Below are positions 1-5,879 of a DNA stretch of 7,157 nt, piece by piece. Made by a program: the position numbers and the translations under genes. Below the pieces are notes generated by a model. That model was given only the letters and a program-made list of their open reading frames with translations. It was not told the DNA's origin and did no database searches. How positions within the stretch are numbered: position 1 is the first letter of the stretch; each line of letters opens with the position of its first letter. The DNA lies in the NCBI GenBank assembly GCA_018715425.1, contig DVLR01000252.1:1-7157 (forward strand). Reading direction: 5' to 3'. The DNA comes from Candidatus Merdenecus merdavium. GTDB lineage: Bacteria > Bacillota > Clostridia > Lachnospirales > Lachnospiraceae.

Positions 1-275
1 CCAGCTAAAGAGTTAGCTTCAGTAATTTGAGCCTCGCCCCGTTTAATTAAATTCATAGCTGGTTCAATATGTCTTAATAAGATCTCTCCTTCTGGAGTTA
101 ATTGAACCTTTTTTGTACTTCTAATAAATAAATTATGATCCAATTTTTTTTCTAATACTTTAATGGATTGACTCACAGCTGATTGAGAAATAAATAATCT
201 TTTGGATGCTTCGGAAAAGCTTAACGTTATTGCTACATAATAGAATACTTTATATAACTCATAATTGATATCCAT
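1..275 (-). CDS. LysR-family transcriptional regulator, N-terminal part (cut by window edge)
   Basis: The minus strand encodes 91 residues starting at ATG 275, with no stop before the window edge, so about the first third of a usual 290-300 residue LysR protein is visible. It begins MDINYELYKVFYYVA and carries the LysR winged helix-turn-helix at about residues 18-45, with SFSEASKRLFISQSAVSQSI followed by LEKKLD and LFIR. The typical LTPEGE wing and the start of the linker helix follow at about residues 57-91. A strong AGGAGGA ribosome site (281-287) precedes the start. LysR proteins are DNA-binding activators or repressors that respond to small ligands; the effector domain is outside the window, so target and ligand cannot be named. 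The gene lies 63 bp downstream of the IclR gene on the same strand, with its own extended -10 promoter candidate in the gap. The family call is secure. Confidence 0.93.
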   Translation of the reverse strand, partial: MDINYELYKVFYYVAITLSFSEASKRLFISQSAVSQSIKVLEKKLDHNLFIRSTKKVQLTPEGEILLRHIEPAMNLIKRGEAQITEANSLA

Positions 276-303
276 ATTAGTCCTCCTTATAAGTAATATA
301 AAG

Positions 304-312
304 ATTATATCA
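304..312 (-). promoter_or_regulatory. Extended -10 promoter candidate for the LysR gene
   Basis: On the minus strand the gap between the two regulators reads TGATATAAT, a TGn extended -10 with a perfect TATAAT (304-309), about 28 bp upstream of the LysR start codon. The hexamer 17 bp further upstream is only a weak -35 match. No terminator is visible between the IclR gene and this promoter, so readthrough from the IclR gene is also possible. Confidence 0.5.
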
Positions 313-338
313 TAAGTGTATGTAGAATATAAGAGGAA

Positions 339-1121
339 TTATTTATGATACCCAAATCTTTGCATAATTTTAGACTTAGTTTCAAAAACTATGGGAACTA
401 GACTTTCGATGCGTGCATCATCCATACGATTCACTGGGGCAGAGATACTAAAAGCGTATTTTGATGTATTTCCATAGTCACAAAAAGAAACAGCGATGCA
501 GCGCACATCGATTTCATTCTCTTCATTATCTAAAGCATAGCCTCGTTCACGTATTTTTTGTATATCGGTAAAAAGATCGTCATAGGTTGAAAGCGTATAT
601 TTTGTAACTGGAGGGGTGGGATTGTTTTCCCAAAAGTATTTAATTTTTTCATCGGACATATCAGCTAAAAGAGCTTTTCCCACACCAGAGCAGTAAAGAG
701 GGAGGCTTTTACCAGTCTGGGAAACTAGACGTATGGAATTAGAAAGAGACTCTATTTTATCTATATATACAGCATGATTTCCTTCTAGTTTCACCAAATG
801 GATCACCTCATGAACTTGTGAAGCTAACTCTTGTAAATAAGGTCTGACGGTTTCAATAAGATCAACCTGAGACAGAATTTTACTTGATAAATCACACAGC
901 TTAAAGGTTAAAAAGTACTTTAGGTTACTTGAGTCCTGGCACACATAGCCCATATACATGAGAGAATTTAGAATCCGATGAACAGTGGTTTTATTTAGCT
1001 CTAAAGTGTTGCTTAAATCCATGATCCCCATTGCACCTTGTGCAGCCAGTGTTTCTATTACAAGAAAGATTTTATCGGCAACCTGAATAGGGTTTGTGTT
1101 AGTATTCGTATCTTTTTTCAT
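339..1121 (-). CDS. IclR-family transcriptional regulator, probable repressor of the KDG operon
   Basis: This is a complete IclR-type regulator of 260 residues, the usual family length. The winged helix-turn-helix is at about residues 31-60 (MGIMDLSNTLELNKTTVHRI), and the effector-binding domain fills roughly residues 80-250, including the family hallmarks SGVGKALLA and RGYALDNEENEIDVRCIAV. The frame opens further upstream at ATG 1142, but I chose ATG 1121: GAAAGGA (1130-1136) sits 8 bp before it, while 1142 lacks a ribosome site and lies only about 6 bp from the predicted transcription start. The gene is divergent from eda-kdgK-kdgK2 across a shared control region, the standard layout for a pathway repressor. 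By analogy with enterobacterial KdgR (also IclR family) the ligand is inferred to be 2-keto-3-deoxygluconate or a related sugar acid. Family is certain; target and ligand are inferred from context. Confidence 0.9.
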   Translation of the reverse strand: MKKDTNTNTNPIQVADKIFLVIETLAAQGAMGIMDLSNTLELNKTTVHRILNSLMYMGYVCQDSSNLKYFLTFKLCDLSSKILSQVDLIETVRPYLQELASQVHEVIHLVKLEGNHAVYIDKIESLSNSIRLVSQTGKSLPLYCSGVGKALLADMSDEKIKYFWENNPTPPVTKYTLSTYDDLFTDIQKIRERGYALDNEENEIDVRCIAVSFCDYGNTSKYAFSISAPVNRMDDARIESLVPIVFETKSKIMQRFGYHK

Positions 1122-1154
1122 TTGGCATATCCTTTCGCTCATTTATCTCAATAG

Positions 1155-1163
1155 ATTGTAGCA
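1155..1163 (-). promoter_or_regulatory. Extended -10 promoter candidate for the IclR gene
   Basis: The minus strand reads TGCTACAAT, an extended -10 with 5 of 6 matches to TATAAT. The hexamer 17 bp upstream (TAGATC on the minus strand) is a poor -35. The predicted transcript would start near 1148, leaving only about six bases before ATG 1142 but about 27 before ATG 1121, which supports the shorter protein. Confidence 0.5.
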
Positions 1164-1182
1164 TAAAAAAAGGATTTGATCT

Positions 1183-1201
1183 ACTTTAGTTAAAATAAAG
1201 T
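1183..1201. promoter_or_regulatory. Inverted repeat beside the operon -35 box
   Basis: ACTTTA (1183-1188) and TAAAGT (1196-1201) form a 6-bp dyad with a 7-bp spacer. It abuts the TTGACA box of the rightward operon and lies just upstream of the leftward IclR promoter, so a protein bound here could affect both. It differs in sequence from the TTTCA sites downstream. In AT-rich DNA a 6-bp dyad can arise by chance, so this is only a candidate. Confidence 0.25.
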
Positions 1202-1228
1202 TGACAATGTGAGGAGAAATAGTATAAT
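1201..1228 (+). promoter_or_regulatory. SigA-type promoter of the eda-kdgK-kdgK2 operon
   Basis: A perfect TTGACA (1201-1206) and a perfect TATAAT (1223-1228) are separated by 16 bp. Transcription would begin at about 1235, giving a leader of roughly 55 bases before eda. Such a strong core promoter would need repression, consistent with the operator-like sites immediately downstream. Confidence 0.8.
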
Positions 1229-1239
1229 AAAATTATAAG

Positions 1240-1254
1240 TTTCACATGATAAAA
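1240..1254. promoter_or_regulatory. Operator-like site 1 (TTTCA-N5-TAAAA)
   Basis: TTTCA CATGA TAAAA is an imperfect dyad lying at about +5 to +20 of the predicted transcript. It shares its left half and spacing with the more symmetric site at 1260-1274, centre to centre 20 bp or about two helical turns. IclR-family proteins often bind as paired dimers to such repeats. Binding by the adjacent IclR protein is inferred. Confidence 0.45.
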
Positions 1255-1259
1255 TATAA

Positions 1260-1274
1260 TTTCACCATATGAAA
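1260..1274. promoter_or_regulatory. Operator-like site 2 (TTTCA-N5-TGAAA palindrome)
   Basis: TTTCA CCATA TGAAA has perfect 5-bp arms and ends three bases before the eda ribosome site (AAGGAGGG, 1277-1284). A repressor here would block elongation. The half-site content recalls enterobacterial KdgR operators (TGAAA and TTTCA blocks), but in the opposite order, so it is not a match to that consensus. Confidence 0.5.
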
Positions 1275-1291
1275 ACAAGGAGGGCGAAAGA

Positions 1292-1930
1292 ATGAATGAG
1301 GTATTAGAGAGAATTCAGAAGATGGGAATTGTACCTGTCGTTGTACTGGATGATGTAAAGGATGCGGAACCATTGGCAGCTGCATTATGTAAAGGTGGAT
1401 TACCTTGTGCAGAGGTTACTTTTAGGACGGAGGCTGCAGAAGAGTCTATCCGTATTATGAAAGAGAAATATCCTGAGATGCTCATAGGAGCGGGAACAGT
1501 TTTAACCATTGAGCAGGTTGATAAAGCAGTAAATGCAGGTGCGGAATTTATTGTAAGTCCAGGATATGACCCAGAGGTCGTAGAATATTGTATAAAAAAG
1601 GATATTCCAGTAACTCCTGGAGTTGTAACACCTAGTGAAGTCACTCAAGCCGTTAAGGCAGGCTTAAAGGTTGTAAAACTCTTTCCAGCAGAGCAGGTAG
1701 GAGGACTGCCATTGATCAAAGCATTAGCAGCTCCATTTCCTATGTTGAAATTCATGCCGACAGGAGGAATTAACAGCGAAAATGTGAAAGAATATTTAAA
1801 ATGTGATAGTATTTTTGCCTGTGGCGGAAGCTGGATGGTAAAAGGTACATTAGTAAAAGAGAAAAAAATGGATGAGATCGCAACACTAGCTGCACAGGCA
1901 GTAGAAATAGTAAAAGAAATCAGAGGATAG
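1292..1930 (+). CDS. eda: KDPG/KHG aldolase
   Basis: Bifunctional 2-keto-3-deoxy-6-phosphogluconate / 4-hydroxy-2-oxoglutarate aldolase, a cytoplasmic class I aldolase that cleaves KDPG into pyruvate and glyceraldehyde-3-phosphate. The 212 residues match the usual length of this TIM-barrel enzyme. Visible hallmarks are EVTFRT with E41 and R45, GAGTVL with T69, SPGYDPEV at 89-96, VTPGVVTPSE at 107-116, the Schiff-base lysine K129 in VVKLFPAE, and PTGGI at 156-160 in the phosphate-binding region. AAGGAGGG lies 7 bp before the ATG. It is first in the operon; the kdgK start follows 10 bp after its stop, and the kdgK ribosome site AGGAG overlaps the eda stop codon, indicating tight coupling. The two downstream kinases would supply its substrate. 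All catalytic residues I could check are present. Confidence 0.97.
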   Translation: MNEVLERIQKMGIVPVVVLDDVKDAEPLAAALCKGGLPCAEVTFRTEAAEESIRIMKEKYPEMLIGAGTVLTIEQVDKAVNAGAEFIVSPGYDPEVVEYCIKKDIPVTPGVVTPSEVTQAVKAGLKVVKLFPAEQVGGLPLIKALAAPFPMLKFMPTGGINSENVKEYLKCDSIFACGGSWMVKGTLVKEKKMDEIATLAAQAVEIVKEIRG

Positions 1931-1940
1931 GAGAAGAAGA

Positions 1941-2966
1941 ATGGCTAAGAAAATAGTAACTTTTGGAGAAATAATGTTAAGACTTGCACCAGAGGGATAT
2001 TATCGTTTTGTACAGGCAGATACATTTGGTGCAACTTATGGTGGAGGAGAGGCGAATGTAGCTGTTTCTCTTGCAAATTATGGATTTGATGCATCCTTTG
2101 TAACAAAATTACCTAAGCATGAGATAGGACAAAGTGCGGTGAATGCTCTGCGTAAGTTTGGAGTAGATACATCAAAGATCGTACGAGGAGGAGATAGGGT
2201 AGGAATTTATTTCTTAGAAAAAGGAGCTTCCCAAAGACCTTCAAAGGTAATATATGATCGTGCAGATTCTTCTATTGCTAAAGCTTCTAGAAGCGATTTT
2301 GATTGGAAAAGCATTTTTGAGGGTGTAGAGTGGTTCCATTTTACCGGTATTACTCCAGCACTTAATGATGAAGTGGCAGAGATCTGTATGGATGCTTGTA
2401 AAGCGGCAAAAGAAATGGGAATTACTATTTCTTGTGATTTGAACTATAGAAACAAACTGTGGTCTAAGGAAAAGGCTGGAAAAGTAATGGCTGCTTTATG
2501 CGAATACGTAGATGTTTGTATTGCAAATGAAGAAGATGCAGCAGATGTTTTTGGTATTCATGCAGTGGATACGGACGTAACAGCAGGAACAGTCAATCAT
2601 GATGGTTATAAAGATGTAGCGAAACAGCTTGCAGATCGTTTTGGATTTAAAAAGGTTGCAATTACATTGCGTGAATCTATATCTGCAAATGATAACAACT
2701 GGTCAGCAATGCTTTATGATGGGAATGACTATTTCTTCAGCAAAAAATATCCAATGCGTATTGTAGACCGTGTTGGTGGAGGCGATAGCTTTGGTGGAGG
2801 TCTCATCTGTGCTTCTCTAAACGGATACGATTCACAAAATACCATCGAATTTGCAGTAGCAGCATCTTGCTTGAAACATTCAATCGAAGGTGATTTTAAC
2901 ATGGTTTCAATGGACGAAGTCTTAAAACTGGCTAATGGAGATGCCTCAGGAAGAGTGCAAAGATAA
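1941..2966 (+). CDS. kdgK: 2-keto-3-deoxygluconate kinase (PfkB family)
   Basis: A 341-residue PfkB/ribokinase-family sugar kinase that phosphorylates 2-keto-3-deoxygluconate with ATP to KDPG, the substrate of the upstream aldolase. The N-terminal strand FGEIMLRLAP and the family glycine-rich signature GGGEANVAVSLANYG (34-48) are intact. Residues matching the KDG pocket in described KDG kinases are Y90 (GIYFLE), R107 (VIYDR) and R170 (CDLNYR). The catalytic base is D282 in DRVGGGDSFGGG; the anion-hole motif is GGGD rather than the commoner GAGD. Residues about 205-260 are slightly long compared with the second kinase. AGGAG at 1929-1933 gives the start at 1941, and the next gene begins 15 bp after the stop. 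The kinase family is certain; KDG as substrate follows from the residues and the operon with eda. Confidence 0.9.
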   Translation: MAKKIVTFGEIMLRLAPEGYYRFVQADTFGATYGGGEANVAVSLANYGFDASFVTKLPKHEIGQSAVNALRKFGVDTSKIVRGGDRVGIYFLEKGASQRPSKVIYDRADSSIAKASRSDFDWKSIFEGVEWFHFTGITPALNDEVAEICMDACKAAKEMGITISCDLNYRNKLWSKEKAGKVMAALCEYVDVCIANEEDAADVFGIHAVDTDVTAGTVNHDGYKDVAKQLADRFGFKKVAITLRESISANDNNWSAMLYDGNDYFFSKKYPMRIVDRVGGGDSFGGGLICASLNGYDSQNTIEFAVAASCLKHSIEGDFNMVSMDEVLKLANGDASGRVQR

Positions 2967-2981
2967 TCTTAGGAGAATAAA

Positions 2982-4001
2982 ATGAAAGAGTTTGATCTAC
3001 TCTCATTGGGAGAAGTGTTACTGCGTTTATCTCCGCCGAATAACGAAAGAATCGTTCGCGGGGATGTTTTTGAGAAACAGGTCGGTGGAGCAGAATTAAA
3101 TGTAGCCACTGGAGTTTCTTTGCTAGGTTTACGGACAGGAATTATATCAAAATTACCTGCCAATGAGCTAGGGCTGTTTGCCAAAAACAAGATAAGATTT
3201 GGTGGCGTTAGTGACGACTATTTGACCTATGATCATGATAAGGATGCTAGATTAGGAGTTTATTATTATGAGAATGGTGCTTACCCAAGGAAGCCAGGCA
3301 TAGTATATGACCGGCAATATACATCTGTTAATAAGATATCACTGCAGGATTTCCCAGAAGAATTATACCATTCAACTCGTTGTTTTCATGTTACTGGTAT
3401 TACTCTTGCTTTGAGCAAGCAATGTAGAGAAGTAGCTATAGAAATGATAAAAAGATTTAAAGAATCTGGGACTTTAATTTCTTTTGATGTTAACTTTCGT
3501 GCAAACCTATGGAGTGGAGAAGAGGCAAAAAGCATTATAGAGCCCATTCTTCCTTTGGTAGATATTTTCTTTTGCTCAGAGGATACTGCTAGATTAACAT
3601 TTAAGAAATCAGGAACAATAGAAGATATCCTTCAACAATTTGCTCAAGAATATAATATTTCTATTGTTGCATCGAGTCAGCGGGTAGTACACAGCCCTAA
3701 ATTACACACCTTTGGTTCCATTATTTATGAAAAGGACAAAGAGAGTTTCTATTTAGAAGAGCCCTATAGAGATATTGAAGTGGTAGATAGGATAGGAAGT
3801 GGAGATGCCTATATTTCAGGTGTTTTATATGGGCTTCTCGCCCATGAGATGGATTGTCAAAAAGCACTTGAATATGGAAATGCAACAGGAGCAATAAAGA
3901 ATACCATTCCTGGAGATATGCCAGTATCTGATAAAAAAGAAATCGATAGAATCATTTCAGATCATCAGTATAAAGGGTATAAAACCGAAATGGATAGATG
4001 A
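2982..4001 (+). CDS. Second KDG-kinase-like sugar kinase (PfkB family)
   Basis: A 339-residue PfkB-family kinase, clearly paralogous to the preceding kdgK but well diverged. Shared blocks run in the same order: GEVLLRL, VGGAELNVATGVSLLG (34-49), KLPANELG, GVYYYENG with Y94, IVYDR with R111, CFHVTGIT, SFDVNFRANLW with R173, and DRIGSGDAYISG with the catalytic D275. All sugar and ATP motifs look intact, so this is not a decaying copy. AGGAG (2971-2975) precedes the ATG, 15 bp after the kdgK stop, so it is co-transcribed. Its sugar pocket probably prefers a related acid such as the C4 epimer 2-keto-3-deoxygalactonate, but this is inference from the doubling alone. Its stop lies 3 bp from the left arm of the operon terminator, which is interrupted by the IS. 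Confidence 0.85.
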   Translation: MKEFDLLSLGEVLLRLSPPNNERIVRGDVFEKQVGGAELNVATGVSLLGLRTGIISKLPANELGLFAKNKIRFGGVSDDYLTYDHDKDARLGVYYYENGAYPRKPGIVYDRQYTSVNKISLQDFPEELYHSTRCFHVTGITLALSKQCREVAIEMIKRFKESGTLISFDVNFRANLWSGEEAKSIIEPILPLVDIFFCSEDTARLTFKKSGTIEDILQQFAQEYNISIVASSQRVVHSPKLHTFGSIIYEKDKESFYLEEPYRDIEVVDRIGSGDAYISGVLYGLLAHEMDCQKALEYGNATGAIKNTIPGDMPVSDKKEIDRIISDHQYKGYKTEMDR

Positions 4002-4004
4002 TAT

Positions 4005-4013
4005 CTTGATGAA
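4005..4013 (+). terminator. Left arm of the operon terminator, separated from its partner by the IS
   Basis: CTTGATGAA, three bases after the second kinase stop, pairs with TTCATCAGG at 6058-6066 (nine pairs, one of them U·G). That right arm is followed directly by T6. Removing the IS and one ATT copy leaves a hairpin with a 21-base loop and a T tract, a normal intrinsic terminator. Confidence 0.7.
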
Positions 4014-4025
4014 ATGAATATTTAA

Positions 4026-4028
4026 ATT
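4026..4028. repeat. Target-site duplication ATT, left copy
   Basis: ATT directly abuts the left inverted repeat and is repeated at 6049-6051 abutting the right one. Three bp is a usual duplication length for the IS3 family. Flanking AT-richness makes a chance match possible, but the reconstructed target forms a sensible terminator. Confidence 0.65.
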
Positions 4029-4047
4029 AAAAAACTGCTACTCTAGT
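4029..4047 (+). repeat. Left terminal inverted repeat (IRL)
   Basis: AAAAAACTGCTACTCTAGT matches the reverse complement of 6030-6048 at 18 of 19 positions; the single difference is T versus C at position 16. Similarity resumes outside the repeats (TTTAAAT, ATGAAT), but this is explained by the symmetric loop of the target terminator. Confidence 0.85.
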
Positions 4048-4056
4048 CTTAAAATA

Positions 4057-4134
4057 GACCCTATAAAATAGACAGTTAAAAGAAACGTGCATGCATGATT
4101 TTTAACTAGATTCTATTTCATAGAGTCTTTTTTT
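4057..4134 (+). terminator. Long hairpin plus T7 inside the IS left end
   Basis: The stem pairs GAC 4057-4059 with GTC 4125-4127, CTAT 4061-4064 with ATAG 4120-4123, AAATAGA 4066-4072 with TCTATTT 4112-4118, and AGTTAAAA 4074-4081 with TTTTAACT 4100-4107. The loop is 18 bases and TTTTTTT follows at 4128-4134. About 22 pairs, mostly A-U, are interrupted by small mismatches. Its position between IRL and orfA suggests it stops transcripts arriving from the host operon, a known self-limiting feature of some ISs. The left arm includes a direct repeat AAAATAGAC (4051-4059, 4065-4073). No convincing orfA promoter was found beside it. Confidence 0.65.
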
Positions 4135-4165
4135 ATTGTAAACTATTTTAAAGGAGCTGATTATC

Positions 4166-4606
4166 ATAGGGAAAAATTATTTTACAGATGAGCAATTAGA
4201 AGCTCTATTGAAGAATCCGTATGTAAAGACCGCTAGTTCGAAGGCTATAACATACACTGAAGAATTTAGGGCATACTTTGTATCAGAATATAAGGCTGGT
4301 AAAACACCATCTGAGATATTAAGAATATGCGGCTTTGATGTTAAAGCTTTAGGAAAACAAAGAATTGATGGCTTATCTCGAAGATTCAGGAATATGAGTA
4401 AAAGAGAAGAGGGCTTTAAGGATACCAGAGAAGGCTCATCTGGACGTCCAAGAACAAAAGATTTAACTGCTGATGAACAAATTGCCCGCTTACAACATCA
4501 AGTCAAATACTTAAAGCAAGAAAATGAGTTTTTAAAAAAAATCAATTTTCTAAACAAGGAGGCACAATGGAAGTACAAGCACAACCAAAAGAAAAATTTG
4601 AAATAA
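4166..4606 (+). CDS. IS3-family transposase OrfA (helix-turn-helix protein), apparent ATA start
   Basis: A 146-residue OrfA that recognises the IS ends and provides the N-terminal part of the OrfAB transposase. A helix-turn-helix spans about residues 31-76 (TEEFRAYFVSEYKAGKTPSEIL and on). A leucine zipper follows with L109, L116, L123 and I106, V113, N120 in the alternate positions, used for oligomerisation in this family. The shortest conventional start is TTG 4208, but it has no ribosome site and drops the stretch GKNYFTDEQLEALL that continues the same frame upstream. AAAGGAG (4150-4156) lies 9 bp before ATA at 4166, exactly where an ATG would be expected, so the start was probably ATG changed to ATA. 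If ATA is used poorly, transposase supply falls. The gene overlaps orfB by 40 bp. Confidence 0.8.
   Translation: MGKNYFTDEQLEALLKNPYVKTASSKAITYTEEFRAYFVSEYKAGKTPSEILRICGFDVKALGKQRIDGLSRRFRNMSKREEGFKDTREGSSGRPRTKDLTADEQIARLQHQVKYLKQENEFLKKINFLNKEAQWKYKHNQKKNLK
4531..4541 (+). promoter_or_regulatory. Programmed -1 frameshift slippery stretch
   Basis: In the orfA frame the bases read T TTA AAA AAA A, which contains both T TTA AAA and A AAA AAA heptamers. The -1 frame is open from 4528 through orfB, so slippage here makes an OrfAB fusion continuing KNQFSKQGGT into OrfB. This is the standard way IS3 elements make the active transposase. I see no clear downstream stimulatory structure. Confidence 0.75.
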
Positions 4607-5499
4607 TACAGCATATGCTTGAGAGAGACAATAACTTGTTAAATATAAGCTGGTTATGTGAATGTGCAGGTGTTTCAAGGTCTGGCTATTATAATTGGGT
4701 TTCATCTAAAGGGGTACGAGATATTAAAGATGACCAGGATAGAAAAGACTTTGAGCTTATATTAGAAGCCTATCAGTTCCGTGGCTATGATAAGGGTAAA
4801 CGCGGAATCTATATGCGATTATTGAACATGGGCAAACGAATGAATCAGAAAAAGATAAGCCGCCTTATGAACAAATTTAATTTGAAGTGTCCCATACGAA
4901 AAGCAAACCCTTATCGAAGAATGGCAAAGGCTTTAAAAACAAGTAACGTAGCTGATAATCTTCTTAGTCGGGAGTTTAAGGAACATGGCGCAAGAGCTGT
5001 CTTGTTGACAGATATTACCTATATGTTTTATGGCCATTCTCAAAAAGCTTATCTTTCCACCATTATGGATGCCTTTACCAAGCAAATACTTTCATATGTC
5101 CTAAGTGACTCTCTAGAAGTAGACTTTGTACTGGAAACTGTAAATATATTGATACATGAGCATGGCGTTTCCTTAACTAAAGAAACATTAATTCATAGTG
5201 ATCAAGGCTGCCACTATACCAGTATTAGGTTTCAAGAGCTTATACAAAAAGAAGAAATTAGGCAATCCATGTCTAGAAGGGGTAACTGTTGGGATAATGC
5301 TCCTCAAGAATCCTTCTTTGGACATATGAAAGATGAAATACATATTGATAAATGCAGTACCTTTGATGAGCTTAAGAATGAAATAGACAACTATATGGAC
5401 TACTACAACAATGATCGTTACCAATGGAACCTGGCCAAGCTGTCACCAAATCAATATTTTAAATACCTAGAAACTGGTGAATATCCTATAAAAATTTAG
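4567..5499 (+). CDS. IS3-family transposase OrfB (DDE integrase domain)
   Basis: A 310-residue catalytic half of the transposase. An N-terminal HTH_21-type segment (about 15-110, including CECAGVSRSGYYNW and RGIYMRL) precedes the rve integrase core. The catalytic triad is D149 (LLTDITY), D212 (IHSDQG) and E248 (WDNAPQESFF), with exactly 35 residues between the second and third, the IS3 hallmark. The C-terminal YNNDRYQWNL and LSPNQY motifs are also present. ATG 4567 has its own AAGGAGG (4556-4562), so OrfB can be made separately, but the -1 slippery site upstream would give OrfAB. The stop codon TAG (5497-5499) overlaps the stop of the convergent passenger gene. No truncation or frameshift is visible. 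Confidence 0.95.
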   Translation: MEVQAQPKEKFEIIQHMLERDNNLLNISWLCECAGVSRSGYYNWVSSKGVRDIKDDQDRKDFELILEAYQFRGYDKGKRGIYMRLLNMGKRMNQKKISRLMNKFNLKCPIRKANPYRRMAKALKTSNVADNLLSREFKEHGARAVLLTDITYMFYGHSQKAYLSTIMDAFTKQILSYVLSDSLEVDFVLETVNILIHEHGVSLTKETLIHSDQGCHYTSIRFQELIQKEEIRQSMSRRGNCWDNAPQESFFGHMKDEIHIDKCSTFDELKNEIDNYMDYYNNDRYQWNLAKLSPNQYFKYLETGEYPIKI

Positions 5500-5855
5500 A
5501 AAGTCTCCTTATGTGATGAGGAATTGAAATCTAGGTCTATATTAAGTAACCTTCTTGTATTTTTAATTAGGTTATTCAAACGATTTGTTTCTGCCAAAAG
5601 ATCTAGATAACTATCTTTAAGAGTTTCATAACGAATCCTAAGCCTTTCTTCAGCAGAAGGAATAGTAATATCAAGTTTTCCTTGATTGTACTGGATTATT
5701 AATTTTCGGATTTGCTCATACAAATCTTGTTCACTCCATTCATAGGGAAATGGTTCCTCCTCATACGTAGCTAAAAGGTATTGTTCAAGTGGTTTATCAA
5801 TACGATCTCCCCATATACGAAACATTTTGTTCAAGAAACTAGTAGTTAAGGTCAT
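5496..5855 (-). CDS. Unrecognised IS passenger protein with leucine zipper
   Basis: A 119-residue protein carried inside the IS on the opposite strand to the transposase; I do not recognise its family. Residues 1-60 are rich in aromatic and acidic residues (FRIWGD, EEEPFPYEWSEQDLYEQI). Residues 68-104 look like a coiled coil, with leucines spaced exactly seven apart at 72, 79, 86 and 93. There is no signal peptide or membrane segment, so it is probably cytoplasmic. Its TAA shares bases 5497-5498 with the orfB TAG, a compact tail-to-tail join suggesting it belongs to the element. The ribosome site before ATG 5855 is weak. Upstream lie a possible leader ORF and two hairpins. An in-frame TAG lies just before the start, so a longer N-terminus is excluded. 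A role in regulating transposition is only inference. Confidence 0.65.
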   Translation of the reverse strand: MTLTTSFLNKMFRIWGDRIDKPLEQYLLATYEEEPFPYEWSEQDLYEQIRKLIIQYNQGKLDITIPSAEERLRIRYETLKDSYLDLLAETNRLNNLIKNTRRLLNIDLDFNSSSHKETF

Positions 5856-5879
5856 AATCTACTTCGACATGCTGTTAAT

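Noticed and set aside
1315..1644. 109-codon open frame on the minus strand inside eda
   Set aside because: It is a shadow of the well-supported aldolase gene, with low-complexity Ser/Thr content and no ribosome site of note.
2969..3190. 73-codon open frame on the minus strand inside the second kinase
   Set aside because: It is antisense to conserved kinase motifs and has no independent support.
4208..4210. TTG as the orfA start
   Set aside because: It has no ribosome site and removes a stretch that reads as continuous protein back to a well-placed AAAGGAG.
5188..5424. 78-codon minus-strand frame inside orfB
   Set aside because: It is antisense to the conserved DDE catalytic region and looks hydrophobic only because of its codon shadow.
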